Source: Sphingosinicellaceae bacterium
GTDB lineage: Bacteria > Pseudomonadota > Alphaproteobacteria > Sphingomonadales > Sphingomonadaceae
Reading direction: 5' to 3'
NCBI GenBank assembly: GCA_019285715.1
Contig: CP079108.1
Location: 1,565,001-1,629,000, forward strand
DNA: 64,000 bases
Of this stretch, positions 8,886-17,335 are shown one piece after another. The notes below the pieces were generated by a model that did no database searches, was not told the DNA's origin, and saw only the letters and a program-made list of their open reading frames with translations. How positions within the stretch are numbered: position 1 is the stretch's first letter; each line of letters opens with the position of its first letter. Made by a program: the position numbers and the translations under genes.

Positions 8886-9731
8886 TCATTTGGCGACCCG
8901 GAGAGTCGCCGCAGCAGCATATTCGTTCGGCGTCAGCCATCCAAGCGATGTGTGAGGCCGGCTCTCGTTGTAGAAGCTTCGCCATGCCTCGATCTTGGCC
9001 CGGGCATCGGCCAGCGACAGGAACCAGTGTGCGTTGAGGCACTCGTCGCGCAAGCGACCGTTGAACGATTCCACGAAGGCGTTGTCGGTCGGCTTGCCCG
9101 GGCGTGAGAAGTCTAGCGTAACGCCGTTTTCATAGGCCCAGCGATCGAGTGCCTTCGAGATGAACTCCGGACCATTGTCCACCCGAATGCTCTTGGGCGA
9201 ACCGCGTGTGCCCGCTATCCGTGCCATCGCCTCGACGACCTGCTCGCCCTTGATGCCCTGATCGACATCGATCGCCAGCGCCTCGCGGGTATAGGTGTCG
9301 ACGACGGTCAACGCCCGCAGGCGCCGGCCGTCGAACAACGCGTCCGAGACGAAGTCCATCGACCACATCTCGTTCGGTGCAGCCGCTGCCGGCTGCCGGA
9401 CCCGGTCGGCGGCGCTGACGTTGCGCCGGGGCTTCTTGAGCCGAAGGCTCAGTCCATCCTGTCGATACAGGCGGTAGACCCGCTTGTGGTTCACCAACCA
9501 GCCCTCCCTCCGGAGCATGATGTAGATCCTGAAATACCCGTACCGCATCCGCGTCCGCGCCAGGTCGTGGATGCGCAGACGCAGCGGCGCCTGGTCCGGC
9601 TTGACCGAGACATAGCGGACCAGCGAACGATCGACGTCGAGCGCCAGGCAGCTGCGCCGCTGGCTGACGCCGTGAGACGCCTGGACGGACGCGACGAGCT
9701 CGCGTTGTCGCCCAGGCGTCAGAGCTTGTGG
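8886..9731 (-). pseudogene. IS3-family transposase OrfB, 5' end cut by IS110
   Basis: The integrase-core (rve, DDE) domain is complete: [52 protein letters not shown] and the glutamate segment [18 protein letters not shown]. It ends in [17 protein letters not shown]. The frame is open upstream of the ATG at 9548 through an HTH-like stretch ([16 protein letters not shown]) to about 9732, where the IS110-type terminal repeat begins. It has therefore lost its junction with orfA, which is normally needed to make the OrfAB fusion transposase. Confidence 0.85.
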
Positions 9732-9732
9732 G

Positions 9733-9745
9733 ATGGTCCGCCCCC
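9733..9745 (+). repeat. Left 13-bp inverted repeat of the IS110-type element
   Basis: ATGGTCCGCCCCC; an exact reverse complement of 11055-11067. It marks the junction with IS3 orfB. Confidence 0.8.
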
Positions 9746-9800
9746 TTACGGAGCGACGCGGTCGGGAGCATTCTGACCGCCTTCATCAAGGAGGACCGTC

Positions 9801-10829
9801 ATGACAGAAGCAGCGGTAATTGGCATCGATATCGGCAAGACCTCGTTCCACCTGGTTGCGGTTGATGTATCCGGCGCGATCCAGTGGAAGAAGAAGTTCA
9901 GCCGCACCCAGCTGATGCGGCACATGGGCACGGTGCCGCAATGTCTCGTCGGCATGGCGGCCTGCTGCGGTGCGCATCATCTCGCGCGCGAGTTGACGGC
10001 GCTTGGACACGATGTTCGCCTTATGGCGCCACAGTTCGTGAAGCCGTTCGTCAAGTCCAACAAGAATGATTATCTCGATGCCGAAGCAATCGCCGAGGCC
10101 GTGCAACGGCCGACGATGCGCTTCGTGCCGGTCAAATCGGTCGAGCAGCTCGATCTTCAAGCGCTGCATCGTGTACGCGAGCGGCTCGTCAGCCGGCGGA
10201 CGGCCGTCATCAATCAGATCCGCGCGTTCCTCTTGGAGCGCGGGGTGGTGTTCCGTACCGGCCGGCAGCACATGGCGCGCGAGATGCCGATGCTGTTCAC
10301 CGACGAGCGGTCCACGCTCTCGCCAGGGATGCGGCTGATCCTGCGGCAGCTATGGGGTGAGTGGCGCGGACTCGACACCGACATCGCGACGGTGACCAAG
10401 GAGATCGAGACGATCGCGGCTGCTGATGCCGGCTGCCGACGCCTGCTCGCCATCCCCGGTGTTGGGCCGTTGGTCGCCACCGCGCTGGTCGCCGCAGTCG
10501 CCGATGGCACCGGCTTCAAGCGCGGTCGCGATCTGGCCGCGTGGCTTGGCCTTGTTCCACGCCAACACTCCACCGGCGGCAAGCCGAAGCTGCTCGGCAT
10601 GTCGAAGCGTGGCAACAGCTCCTTGCGCCGGCTGTTCATCCACGGTGCCAGATCAGCGAGCCTGCACATGAAGCGTGATCGCGGCCTCGGCCCCTGGCTC
10701 GATCAGCTCGAGACGCGAACCCACAAGAACGTCGCCGTCGTCGCGCTGGCGAACAAGATCGTACGCATCAGTTGGGCGGTGCTGGCCCGGCAGGAAGAGT
10801 ATCGGCCACCTATGCCGATCGCCGCCTGA
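9801..10829 (+). CDS. IS110-family transposase with a substituted active-site residue
   Basis: 342 residues preceded by a strong AAGGAGG ribosome site. The RuvC-like DEDD domain shows D10 (VIGIDIGKTSFH) and D90/D93 (KSNKNDYLDAEAIAEA). The usual glutamate of the second motif (GMEAC..AHH in relatives) is alanine here: GMAACCGAHHLAR, A53. The C-terminal domain has the helix-hairpin-helix LLAIPGVGPLVATALVA and the serine motif PRQHSTGGKPKLLG followed by MSKRGNSSLRRL. Length and domain order are normal. A single A-to-C change (GAG to GCG) explains the alanine, so the enzyme may be inactive. Confidence 0.9.
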   Translation: MTEAAVIGIDIGKTSFHLVAVDVSGAIQWKKKFSRTQLMRHMGTVPQCLVGMAACCGAHHLARELTALGHDVRLMAPQFVKPFVKSNKNDYLDAEAIAEAVQRPTMRFVPVKSVEQLDLQALHRVRERLVSRRTAVINQIRAFLLERGVVFRTGRQHMAREMPMLFTDERSTLSPGMRLILRQLWGEWRGLDTDIATVTKEIETIAAADAGCRRLLAIPGVGPLVATALVAAVADGTGFKRGRDLAAWLGLVPRQHSTGGKPKLLGMSKRGNSSLRRLFIHGARSASLHMKRDRGLGPWLDQLETRTHKNVAVVALANKIVRISWAVLARQEEYRPPMPIAA

Positions 10830-11054
10830 GCCGGGCACCCGCACGAAGAGGTCTGCAGCGAGAGGAGTGATGGCAAACAGTCGATGGTGACACGATCGAA
10901 GCCTGGCCAAAAATGCAGCCGTCAAAGGCTGGACCAGCTTGAAAGGCCGATCGTAACGCGTATCCCATCATGGCCAGGGATCGAGATGTCCCACCAACAG
11001 GCCGGATACATTTACGCAGACTGTGCCGCCAACCACATCTCACGCTTGCCAGAC
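10830..11054 (+). ncRNA. Candidate bridge-RNA region of the IS110-type element
   Basis: About 225 bp of non-coding sequence lie between the transposase stop and the right inverted repeat. In IS1111-type elements this is where the bridge RNA, which specifies target and donor, is expected. No secondary structure was computed, so the call rests on position and on family knowledge alone. Confidence 0.35.
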
Positions 11055-11067
11055 GGGGGCGGACCAT
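11055..11067 (-). repeat. Right 13-bp inverted repeat of the IS110-type element
   Basis: GGGGGCGGACCAT; the exact reverse complement of 9733-9745. It abuts the truncated 3' end of IS3 orfA. Confidence 0.8.
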
Positions 11068-11357
11068 ACATTTTTTGACAGCACGTCCTGCAGGATATGC
11101 TTGTCGAGGCTGAGGTCCGCGACGAGTTGCTTGAGCTTGCGGTTCTCCTCCTCGAGCAGCTTCAGCCGCCGCAGCTCGCCGACGCCGAGCCCGGCGTACA
11201 GCTTTTTCCAGCGGTAAAAAGTCTGCTCGGAAATCCCCATCCGCCGGATCACCTCAGCCACCGGCGTGCCCGTCTCGGCTTGCCGCAGCGCGTACGAAAT
11301 CTGCTCCTCAGTATACCTGCTCTTCTTCACGGCCTGCTCCTCCTCGCGGGTGGTCAC
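11068..11357 (-). pseudogene. IS3-family OrfA (HTH protein), 3' end cut by IS110
   Basis: SRYTEEQISYALRQAETGTP, EVIRRMGISEQTFYRWKKLY and the leucine-zipper-like LKLLEEENRKLKQLVADLSL are the standard helix-turn-helix and coiled coil of IS3-family OrfA. The frame continues past DVLSKN into the inserted element and stops at 11040, so the last ~9 residues are foreign. OrfA binds the terminal repeats; it is now disconnected from OrfB. Confidence 0.85.
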
Positions 11358-11408
11358 AACGCCGGAAAACTCTCACTCAAACCGGAGGAAGAAAACGGGG
11401 GGACGTCA

Positions 11409-11951
11409 CCCGAGTTTTCCCTCGTCCTGCTGGGCGAGGCCGCCGCCTACCCGCATGGATCGCGCAAGCCGCAGCGCGTGTGCGAAAGCGAAGTGGTGCT
11501 GATGGATTGCGGCTGCACCGTACAGGGGTATCAATCCGACGTGTCGCGCACCTTCGTGCTTGGCAAGGCACCCGACAATGTCCGCAAAGTGTGGTACACG
11601 GTTCACGAAGGCCAGCAGATCGCCTTCCGCACCGCGCGCGTCGGCATTCCCGCAGGCCAGGTCGATGATACCGTCCGCGCTTTCTACGCGAAGCAGGGCT
11701 TCGGCCCGCGCTACCAGCTGCCCGGCCTCTCGCATCGCACCGGCCATGGCATTGGCCTTGATGGGCACGAACCGGTCAACTTCGTCCATAACGAGACGAC
11801 GACGCTAAGGCCCGGCATGTGCTTCTCGGACGAGCCCGGGCTCTACTTGCCCGGCAAGTTCGGGGTGCGGCTGGAGGATTGTTTCCACATGACCGAAAGC
11901 GGACCGGCCTGGTTTTCAATCCCGCCAGTTTCGCTGGAGAAGCCGGTTTAG
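11409..11951 (+). pseudogene. M24-family metallopeptidase (Xaa-Pro aminopeptidase type), N-terminus lost
   Basis: The C-terminal catalytic domain is present: VVLMDCGCTVQGYQSDVSRT gives the two metal-binding aspartates, SHRTGHGIGLDGHEP the histidine, MCFSDEPGLYLP and GVRLEDCFHM the two glutamates. All five metal ligands of the pita-bread fold are kept. Homology starts exactly at the IS3 right end (11409). The upstream half of the gene is missing and no own start codon exists; an apparent longer frame simply reads back through IS3. It ends normally with PPVSLEKPV. Confidence 0.8.
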
Positions 11952-12447
11952 GCCGGACGCTCGCGAACGCCGTTTGTTGTCGATCGCAGTACCGCACCTT
12001 CGACCATCAGGACCCACATCCGGACGTTCACGGCCAATTTGTCGCTTCCCGAAATCTGCCATTCATTCACGTCGGCCCTGGCTGATTCAGGCTATCGGCA
12101 AAAGCCAGCTGAACAGCAAAATCGGGTTTGACCCGGACGGCGGCGAAGCGGGCACTTTGATTGGCGGACGAGATTGGGGATAGCCGCGTGACGCTGCGCC
12201 TCCGCCAATGTCGCCGGTAACCGGCAGCGCCGCCAAATTCGCCAGCGTTTGGCGTGTCAATGAGCGTTGTTTGCCCCTCGGCTGGCGTCCATATCTGTCT
12301 CTGTCCTGAAAACATCCCGCAGCCCGGAGCAATACGTGCTAGGCGCGAAAGCGTACTTTCGGCAAAACGCCTGCGTGCCGTCGCACACTGCATCTGCCGG
12401 GTATGGCTTTCGCTTTGCGAGTCTCCGGTCCCAGAGAGGGACACGTC
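11952..12447. other. Intergenic region upstream of the histidine kinase
   Basis: No gene is supported. The only functional element seen is an AGAGAGGG ribosome site at about 12433-12440 that supports the GTG start at 12448. Overlapping small frames have atypical composition and no family resemblance. Confidence 0.5.
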
Positions 12448-13515
12448 GTGAATCTTCCCGTTCCGCCGCCCCCTGCCGTCGAACTCACATTGGCGATTGC
12501 CATGGTCGCGTCCGCCGGCACCCCGCTGCTGTTGCTCGATGGCAATCTCGATGTCGTCGCCGCGAGCCTGGCCTTTTGCCGGGAGTTTGAGGTCGATCCT
12601 GCACAGGTGACCGGTCGGGTCATGTTCTCGCTGGGAACGGGAGAATGGGATTCGCCACGGCTGCGGTCGCTTTTGACGGCAGTCGCCTCAGGCGGCGCGA
12701 AAATCGAGGCCTACGAACTCGACCTGCAGACGACAGACCGGGGTGTGCGCCGGCTGTGTGTAAACGCTCATCGACTCGATTATGACGATCACGAAGCGGT
12801 GCGCCTGTTCGTTGCGATCACCGACGTAACCGAGACCCGCGCCAACGACCGCCTTCGAGACGATCTGATCCGCGAAAAATCTGTGCTGCTCCAGGAGCTT
12901 CAGCACCGGATCGCCAACAGCCTGCAAATTATCGCCAGTGTCCTGATGCAGAGCGCCCGTAAAACCCAGTCGGAGGAACTGCGTGGCCACCTGACCAACG
13001 CTCATAACCGGGTGATGTCGGTCGCCGAACTACAGCGCCAGCTCGCGGTTTCAAGCCTGGACGACGTGGCTATGCAGCCCTACCTCGGCCAGCTCTGCCG
13101 GAGCATCGGTGCCTCAATGATCGTCGATCATGACCAGCTGTCGATCGCCGTCGACGTCGATGATAGCAGCGCCAGCCCGAACACCTCGGTGAGCATCGGT
13201 CTGATCGTCACCGAACTGGTCATCAACGCGCTCAAACACGCATTCCCCGACCATCGCCACGGCGAAATCAATGTCGGCTATAACGAAAACGCCAAGGGGT
13301 GGGAGCTTACCGTCGCCGATGATGGCGTAGGAATGCCGCGCGATGCGGACGACGCCAAGGCTGGTTTGGGGACGACGATCGTGAACGCGCTCGCCAAGCA
13401 ACTTCATGCAACCGTTCACGTTGCTCCCGCTTGGCCGGGCACGACCGTAACCGTTAATTGGACCAAGTTGAGGCTTGTCGGGAGCGCTCGCGAGCCCGAG
13501 GTTCAGGCGGTCTAG
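12448..13515 (+). CDS. PAS-containing HisKA_2/HWE-type sensor histidine kinase
   Basis: About 355 residues from the GTG at 12448, chosen because of the ribosome site; an upstream ATG at 12403 is in frame. A PAS region spans ~20-130 (PLLLLDGNLDVVAASLAFC). The phospho-acceptor helix is LLQELQHRIANSLQIIASVL, where the H-R-I-x-N pattern is that of HisKA_2/HWE kinases. The ATPase domain follows, with the N-box VTELVINALKHAFP and G-box VADDGVGMP. No membrane helix is seen, so it is cytoplasmic. The single-domain receiver at 13536 is convergent and adjacent, a plausible partner. The signal is unknown. Confidence 0.85.
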   Translation: MNLPVPPPPAVELTLAIAMVASAGTPLLLLDGNLDVVAASLAFCREFEVDPAQVTGRVMFSLGTGEWDSPRLRSLLTAVASGGAKIEAYELDLQTTDRGVRRLCVNAHRLDYDDHEAVRLFVAITDVTETRANDRLRDDLIREKSVLLQELQHRIANSLQIIASVLMQSARKTQSEELRGHLTNAHNRVMSVAELQRQLAVSSLDDVAMQPYLGQLCRSIGASMIVDHDQLSIAVDVDDSSASPNTSVSIGLIVTELVINALKHAFPDHRHGEINVGYNENAKGWELTVADDGVGMPRDADDAKAGLGTTIVNALAKQLHATVHVAPAWPGTTVTVNWTKLRLVGSAREPEVQAV

Positions 13516-13535
13516 CCGCAGGCTCTAAAACTCTA

Positions 13536-13907
13536 CTAGGCGAATGCGCGTATCGCCTCGCCGACCGTAGCCGCATTGTAGGGCTTGCTGAAGTACAGCG
13601 CTCCCTCCGGAATCTCGTGCGCGGCCGCAATTTGATTGCCCGAAACGATAATGAAGCGAAGCGGCGGCCAGCGGTCACGGGCATAAGAAGCAAGCTGCAG
13701 CCCGTCCATGGACCCTGCCATCTGAACATCGGTAAATACGATCGTGATCTGGGGGTGCGTTTCGAGGAGCGTGATCGCTTCGTCAGCGCTAGAGGCCTCA
13801 AAAAAATCATATCCCAAATCTTGAACGAGCGCAGTCGCGCCCATACGGATTAGCGCCTCGTCTTCAACGACGAGCACGACGGGACGCGCGCTGCTGGTTA
13901 CCATCAC
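13536..13907 (-). CDS. Single-domain response regulator (receiver only)
   Basis: 123 residues with the receiver hallmarks: VVLVVEDEALIRMGA (acidic pair), the phospho-acceptor aspartate in IVFTDVQMAGSMDGL, the serine in FIIVSGNQ and the lysine in ALYFSKPYN. There is no output domain. It faces the kinase gene tail to tail, 20 bp apart. Such proteins commonly serve as phosphate sinks or connectors for HWE/HisKA_2 kinases in Alphaproteobacteria. Confidence 0.85.
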   Translation of the reverse strand: MMVTSSARPVVLVVEDEALIRMGATALVQDLGYDFFEASSADEAITLLETHPQITIVFTDVQMAGSMDGLQLASYARDRWPPLRFIIVSGNQIAAAHEIPEGALYFSKPYNAATVGEAIRAFA

Positions 13908-14113
13908 TCATACCTTTCGCCCTGAAGGATGAGCGTTTTACGGAACTACCAACTCCAGATCCCGAATTTTGATCCGGTTTGATTTAAAGTGGGGCGCCTG
14001 TTCGGTGTGCAGAAATTGCAAGGCAGCGGGCTTGATCCGATGTCGTAAGCACGGCGCTGGCTGATCAAGCTAAACGGCCGAAGGCGACAGACACGGCTTC
14101 TTGAGCGTAGTTT

Positions 14114-14139
14114 ACCGGCCGGCTTGATGGCCGGCCGGT
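14114..14139 (-). terminator. 10-bp hairpin after the fasciclin gene
   Basis: ACCGGCCGGC pairs with GCCGGCCGGT around a short loop. It lies directly beyond the stop of the minus-strand fasciclin gene. On the minus strand the stem is followed by a short TAAACTA stretch, consistent with a weak intrinsic terminator. Confidence 0.55.
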
Positions 14140-14149
14140 CGATCACGTC

Positions 14150-14572
14150 CTACGCCTTGGGCAGCAGAACCGCGTCGATGACGTGGATCACACCGTTGGA
14201 GCAAGCGATGTCGGCGGTCGTGACGTGCGCGCCGTTAACGCTCACGCCGTTGGTGCCGTCGACGTGGAGCGCCTCGCCGTTGACCGACGCGGGCGATAGT
14301 TTCTGACCGGAAACATCAGCCGCCATGACCTTACCCGACACAACGTGGAGCGTCAGGATCGCGGTCAGCTTGGCCTTGTTCTCGGGCTTAACGAGGTCCT
14401 CGACGGTGCCGGCCGGAAGCTTGGCAAAGGCATCGTCACTAGGGGAGAAGACAGTGAAGGGCCCGGCACCCTTGAGAGTGTCGACAAGGCCGGCAGCAGT
14501 GACGGCGGTGACGAGCGTCTTGAACGAACCCGCAGCAACTGCGGTGTCGACGATATCGTGCAGATCGGCCAT
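14150..14572 (-). CDS. Fasciclin-domain protein
   Basis: 140 residues from the ATG at 14572, chosen for its AAGGAAAT ribosome site rather than the longer frame. One complete FAS1 domain: [20 protein letters not shown] (motif H1), [16 protein letters not shown] (H2) and a final [13 protein letters not shown]. No signal peptide is visible, so it may be cytoplasmic or exported by a non-classical route. A close paralogue is at 27636-28046. FAS1 domains mediate adhesion in other systems; the role here is unknown. Confidence 0.85.
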   Translation of the reverse strand: MADLHDIVDTAVAAGSFKTLVTAVTAAGLVDTLKGAGPFTVFSPSDDAFAKLPAGTVEDLVKPENKAKLTAILTLHVVSGKVMAADVSGQKLSPASVNGEALHVDGTNGVSVNGAHVTTADIACSNGVIHVIDAVLLPKA

Positions 14573-15097
14573 GTCGATTTCCTTAGGTAAAGCCGACCCC
14601 GCCAACCCCCTCAAAGATGGTGGTTATGACGGTGCCGACGGAGCTTGCGCTGCACCCCAGTTCGAAGATGGATCAGACTGCAGCGCACGTGCTCGCTAGG
14701 CTGTGGCCACTGCATCTCGCACCGACATATCGTCATGCGTCAACATGTATCGCGATGTATCGCGCACCTTGAGACCTCCGTGGCGGCCGGTATGTGTCGA
14801 TGCAGTGTCCGCACCGACAGGCCGATCGCCGAGAAAATCTCTCTTTGCCTCGTACCGCCGGCCAGAAGCTTGCGCGCTGCATCCAGCTTCTTAGATGTCC
14901 ATCAGCGGCTTTCTGCCGCCAATCCGCCCCGCGCGGCGGACGAGACCCAGAAACGGTCATTCACGTTGCCCCCGCCGCTTCCCAACTTTCGCCACTCGTT
15001 CAGCTTCGACGTTGATTGGTGAGCGCCGCCAGCGAACGTTGTTTTCTCCAGCGATAGGCAGCGACGCAGACATTCCGCCAAATTATCGCACGTGGTT
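14573..15097. other. Intergenic region with no recognised gene
   Basis: About 525 bp between two minus-strand genes. It should hold the fasciclin promoter near 14580-14650. I see no conserved frame, tRNA or strong hairpin. Confidence 0.5.
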
Positions 15098-15526
15098 TCA
15101 GTAGTCGTCGTCAGGGCTCCGCGCGACGTCGAGCATGAAGTCGAGCATTGCGTCACCCGTTTGTCGGCGCCCGAGGGCAGCCAGCGGCGCGTCGGCGAAG
15201 CGGTCACGCAATGCGGGCGTGTCGCCGACGAACGCCATCGACCATTCGGTGAAGCGTGGCCGATCGGCGAACTGCGATGACAAAACCTCGATATTCTCGT
15301 GGCGCGGATCGAGCGAGATGCGGTCGAACGTTGCCTGCACCGCATCGCGCTCGCCCTCCAGCGCTTGAACGAAACGCCCTTCGGTCACCAACAGCGCGCC
15401 GGTAACCCCGCAGTCGACGTTCTTCCGGCGCGCGGTTGTCAGGATGGCATCGACCTCCCGGCCTGCGTCGACGCCGGCGGCTGAGCCGACCGCCTTGCTG
15501 ACGTAAACAAGCGTGTAGGTGGACAT
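15098..15526 (-). CDS. BLUF-domain blue-light sensor
   Basis: 142 residues from the ATG at 15526; a longer frame starts inside the upstream gene. The domain is essentially the whole protein. Flavin-site residues are all present: Y8 (TLVYVSKA), N36 (ARRKNVDCGVTGALL), Q54 (GRFVQALEGE), and W95 and M97 (FTEWSMAFVG). BLUF domains bind FAD and change a Tyr-Gln-flavin hydrogen-bond network in blue light. The gene starts 16 bp after the stop of a GGDEF-EAL gene in the same direction. This suggests a two-protein light/c-di-GMP module, like the fused BLUF-EAL proteins but split. Confidence 0.9.
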   Translation of the reverse strand: MSTYTLVYVSKAVGSAAGVDAGREVDAILTTARRKNVDCGVTGALLVTEGRFVQALEGERDAVQATFDRISLDPRHENIEVLSSQFADRPRFTEWSMAFVGDTPALRDRFADAPLAALGRRQTGDAMLDFMLDVARSPDDDY

Positions 15527-15542
15527 TGAGCCACTCCTGAGT

Positions 15543-17240
15543 TTAGACGGCGAAGGCGTGACCGGCGAGCAGCGATGCCGCTGCCACGGCGGGACTCGCC
15601 CTGCCGAACAGATCGCCTTGGCCAATTTTGCAGCCGAGCCCCGCCAGCATCCGTGCCTGACCGTCGGTGCTCACACCATCGGCGGCGAGGCCGATCCCGA
15701 AGCCGTTGGCTAGCCCGATCATCGCCCGGACAATGGCACCGTCATTTGCGTCATGTTCGATGGTATCAACAAAGGACTCGTCGATCTTGATGCCGCTGAC
15801 CGGCAGTCGCTTGAGATGTGAGAGTGATGCCGGACCGGTGCCGAAGTCGTCGAGCAGGATTTTGACGCCTGCGGCGCTGAGGACCTTGATCGCCGCTGCG
15901 ACGTAGTCAGTACCCCGGCTGGCGAGGACGGTCTCCGCGACCTCAAGCTCGAACAGCTCGGGCGGCAGCCCGGCATCGTGGAGCCGCTTGAGGAAGCGCT
16001 CGGCATAGTCGCCGGTGCGGAATTCCGCCGCACATGCATTGACCGCGATGTGCGTCAGCACAAGGCCGCTATCGCGCCAGCGCTTTGCATCGTCGGTGAC
16101 CTTGACCAGAACCCGCTCGCCGATCGCTCGCGCCAAATCGACGTCTTCGTTGCAGGCAGCGACCTCGCGCGAAGGCATCACCAGTCCATCGGGCAGGATG
16201 ACATGCAGCTTCGCTTCGAACCCGAGCAGACCGCCCGAGGCGAGATCGATCATCGGCTGGTAGAAAGCATCGACGCGGTTCTCAGCGAGCGCCTCGCGCA
16301 CCGCAGCCGCCGCGGCGGCGCGGCGGCGGATCGGCCCGTTCATTGACGGCACGAACAGCACATAGCCGCCGCGTCCGAAGGACTTCGCGGCATAAAGTGC
16401 GATGTCGGCATGCCTCAACAGGTCGGAGGGTGACTTGCCATGCTTGGGGAACAGTGCAGCGCCGATGCTGGCGCGCGGATGGAGGAGGTGACCCTTGATC
16501 TCGACCGCCCTGCCGAGCCGCTCTAGCAAGGCTTCAACGATTTCGCGCAAATCGTCGAGGTTGCCGATGTTTGACAGCACGACGCTGAACTCGTCGCCGC
16601 CGAGCCGCGCCGAGAAGCCATTATCGTCGACGACTTCGCGTAGACCGTCGGCGACCGCCTGCAGAATCTGGTCGCCGACATCGTGGCCAAGCGTATCGTT
16701 GATCAGCTTGAAATTATCGAGATCGAGCATGAGAACCGCGCCGGTGCTGCCGGTCGCCTCGCTGCGCCCGATCTCGAGAGCGAGTGTGTCCCGCAGAGCC
16801 GGGCGGTTGAGTAGGCCGGTCAGGGCGTCGTGTCGCGAGCGCCGGCGGTACTCGTCCATAGTCGCCAGTGTGTCCGAGACGTCGCGTGCTTGGGCGATCA
16901 TGCCATCCCCCGCGACCGACAACACTACATCCCACCACAGCCGGCAGCCGCCGAGATCGCTGGCAGCGGAAAACCGCGTCGAACCGTTTGCCCTGGCGAG
17001 GGCGATATGTGACGCAACAGATGACCGCGATTCGGGAGCCCAGAGATCGATCCACGACAAGCCGCACAGCTCTTCGACCAAGCCGTCGAGCGCCGCTTTT
17101 CCGGCGTCGTTCATGCGGGTGAGCGCCCCGTCCCCCGCGATCCAGTCGATACGGTCTATGCCGTTCTCGAATACCGGTGCGCAGCCAGTCTGACGCAGTC
17201 GGTCGATCGGGGTGAATCTATCGTTCACTGCCTTCGACAC
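15543..17240 (-). CDS. PAS-GGDEF-EAL cyclic-di-GMP enzyme with a degenerate EAL domain
   Basis: 565 residues: PAS-like N-terminus (to ~125), GGDEF domain (RLGGDEFSVVL, residues 214-218) and EAL domain (~315-555). The GGDEF site is canonical, but no RxxD inhibitory site precedes it. The EAL signature is EAK (GFEAKLH, E342). The metal-binding aspartates of LLDDFGTG (464-465), the asparagine in VNACA and K485 (GIKIDESF) are kept. The usual AEGVE is ADGVS, so one conserved glutamate is lost. Cyclase activity is likely; phosphodiesterase activity is doubtful. It is cotranscribed with the BLUF gene and has a decayed paralogue at 60109-61119. Confidence 0.9.
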   Translation of the reverse strand: MSKAVNDRFTPIDRLRQTGCAPVFENGIDRIDWIAGDGALTRMNDAGKAALDGLVEELCGLSWIDLWAPESRSSVASHIALARANGSTRFSAASDLGGCRLWWDVVLSVAGDGMIAQARDVSDTLATMDEYRRRSRHDALTGLLNRPALRDTLALEIGRSEATGSTGAVLMLDLDNFKLINDTLGHDVGDQILQAVADGLREVVDDNGFSARLGGDEFSVVLSNIGNLDDLREIVEALLERLGRAVEIKGHLLHPRASIGAALFPKHGKSPSDLLRHADIALYAAKSFGRGGYVLFVPSMNGPIRRRAAAAAAVREALAENRVDAFYQPMIDLASGGLLGFEAKLHVILPDGLVMPSREVAACNEDVDLARAIGERVLVKVTDDAKRWRDSGLVLTHIAVNACAAEFRTGDYAERFLKRLHDAGLPPELFELEVAETVLASRGTDYVAAAIKVLSAAGVKILLDDFGTGPASLSHLKRLPVSGIKIDESFVDTIEHDANDGAIVRAMIGLANGFGIGLAADGVSTDGQARMLAGLGCKIGQGDLFGRASPAVAAASLLAGHAFAV

Positions 17241-17335
17241 ATCAACTCCACCAACGCAAACCCCCGTTTAGCTGGAACTGGTTAACGACTGACACAGCGT
17301 CGCATATAACCTTCGGCTATCAAGGTGGAGAGATC

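Larger units (their letters stand above)
9733..11067 (+). mobile_element. IS110-family (IS1111-like) element inserted within IS3
   Basis: Bounded by a perfect 13-bp inverted repeat: ATGGTCCGCCCCC at 9733-9745 and GGGGGCGGACCAT at 11055-11067. Inverted subterminal repeats are characteristic of the IS1111 subgroup, whereas classical IS110 elements lack them. The non-coding left end is short (about 68 bp) and the right end is long (about 238 bp, 10830-11067). That asymmetry is expected when the bridge RNA is encoded downstream of the transposase. The exact outer ends may extend a few bases beyond the repeats. Confidence 0.8.
8838..11408 (-). mobile_element. IS3-family element split by an IS110-type insertion
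   Basis: The ends are imperfect inverted repeats about 40 bp long. The left end reads TGAGGGTCCCCC at 8838 and continues through CCTCCAGTTTGA. The right end, read on the minus strand from 11408, gives TGACGTCCCCCC and CCTCCGGTTTGA. Inside are orfA (11068-11357) and orfB (8886-9731), separated by a 1.3-kb IS110-type element. The two flanks are different truncated genes (integrase on the left, peptidase on the right) and no target duplication is visible, so a deletion has occurred at this element. Confidence 0.8.

Noticed and set aside
9130-9789. A separate 219-codon protein upstream of IS3 orfB
   Set aside because: It overlaps orfB in another frame and mixes IS110 end sequence with out-of-frame transposase.
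13536-13907. PhyR-type general stress regulator
   Set aside because: Only a receiver domain is present; the sigma-like N-terminal domain of PhyR is missing and no NepR gene is nearby.
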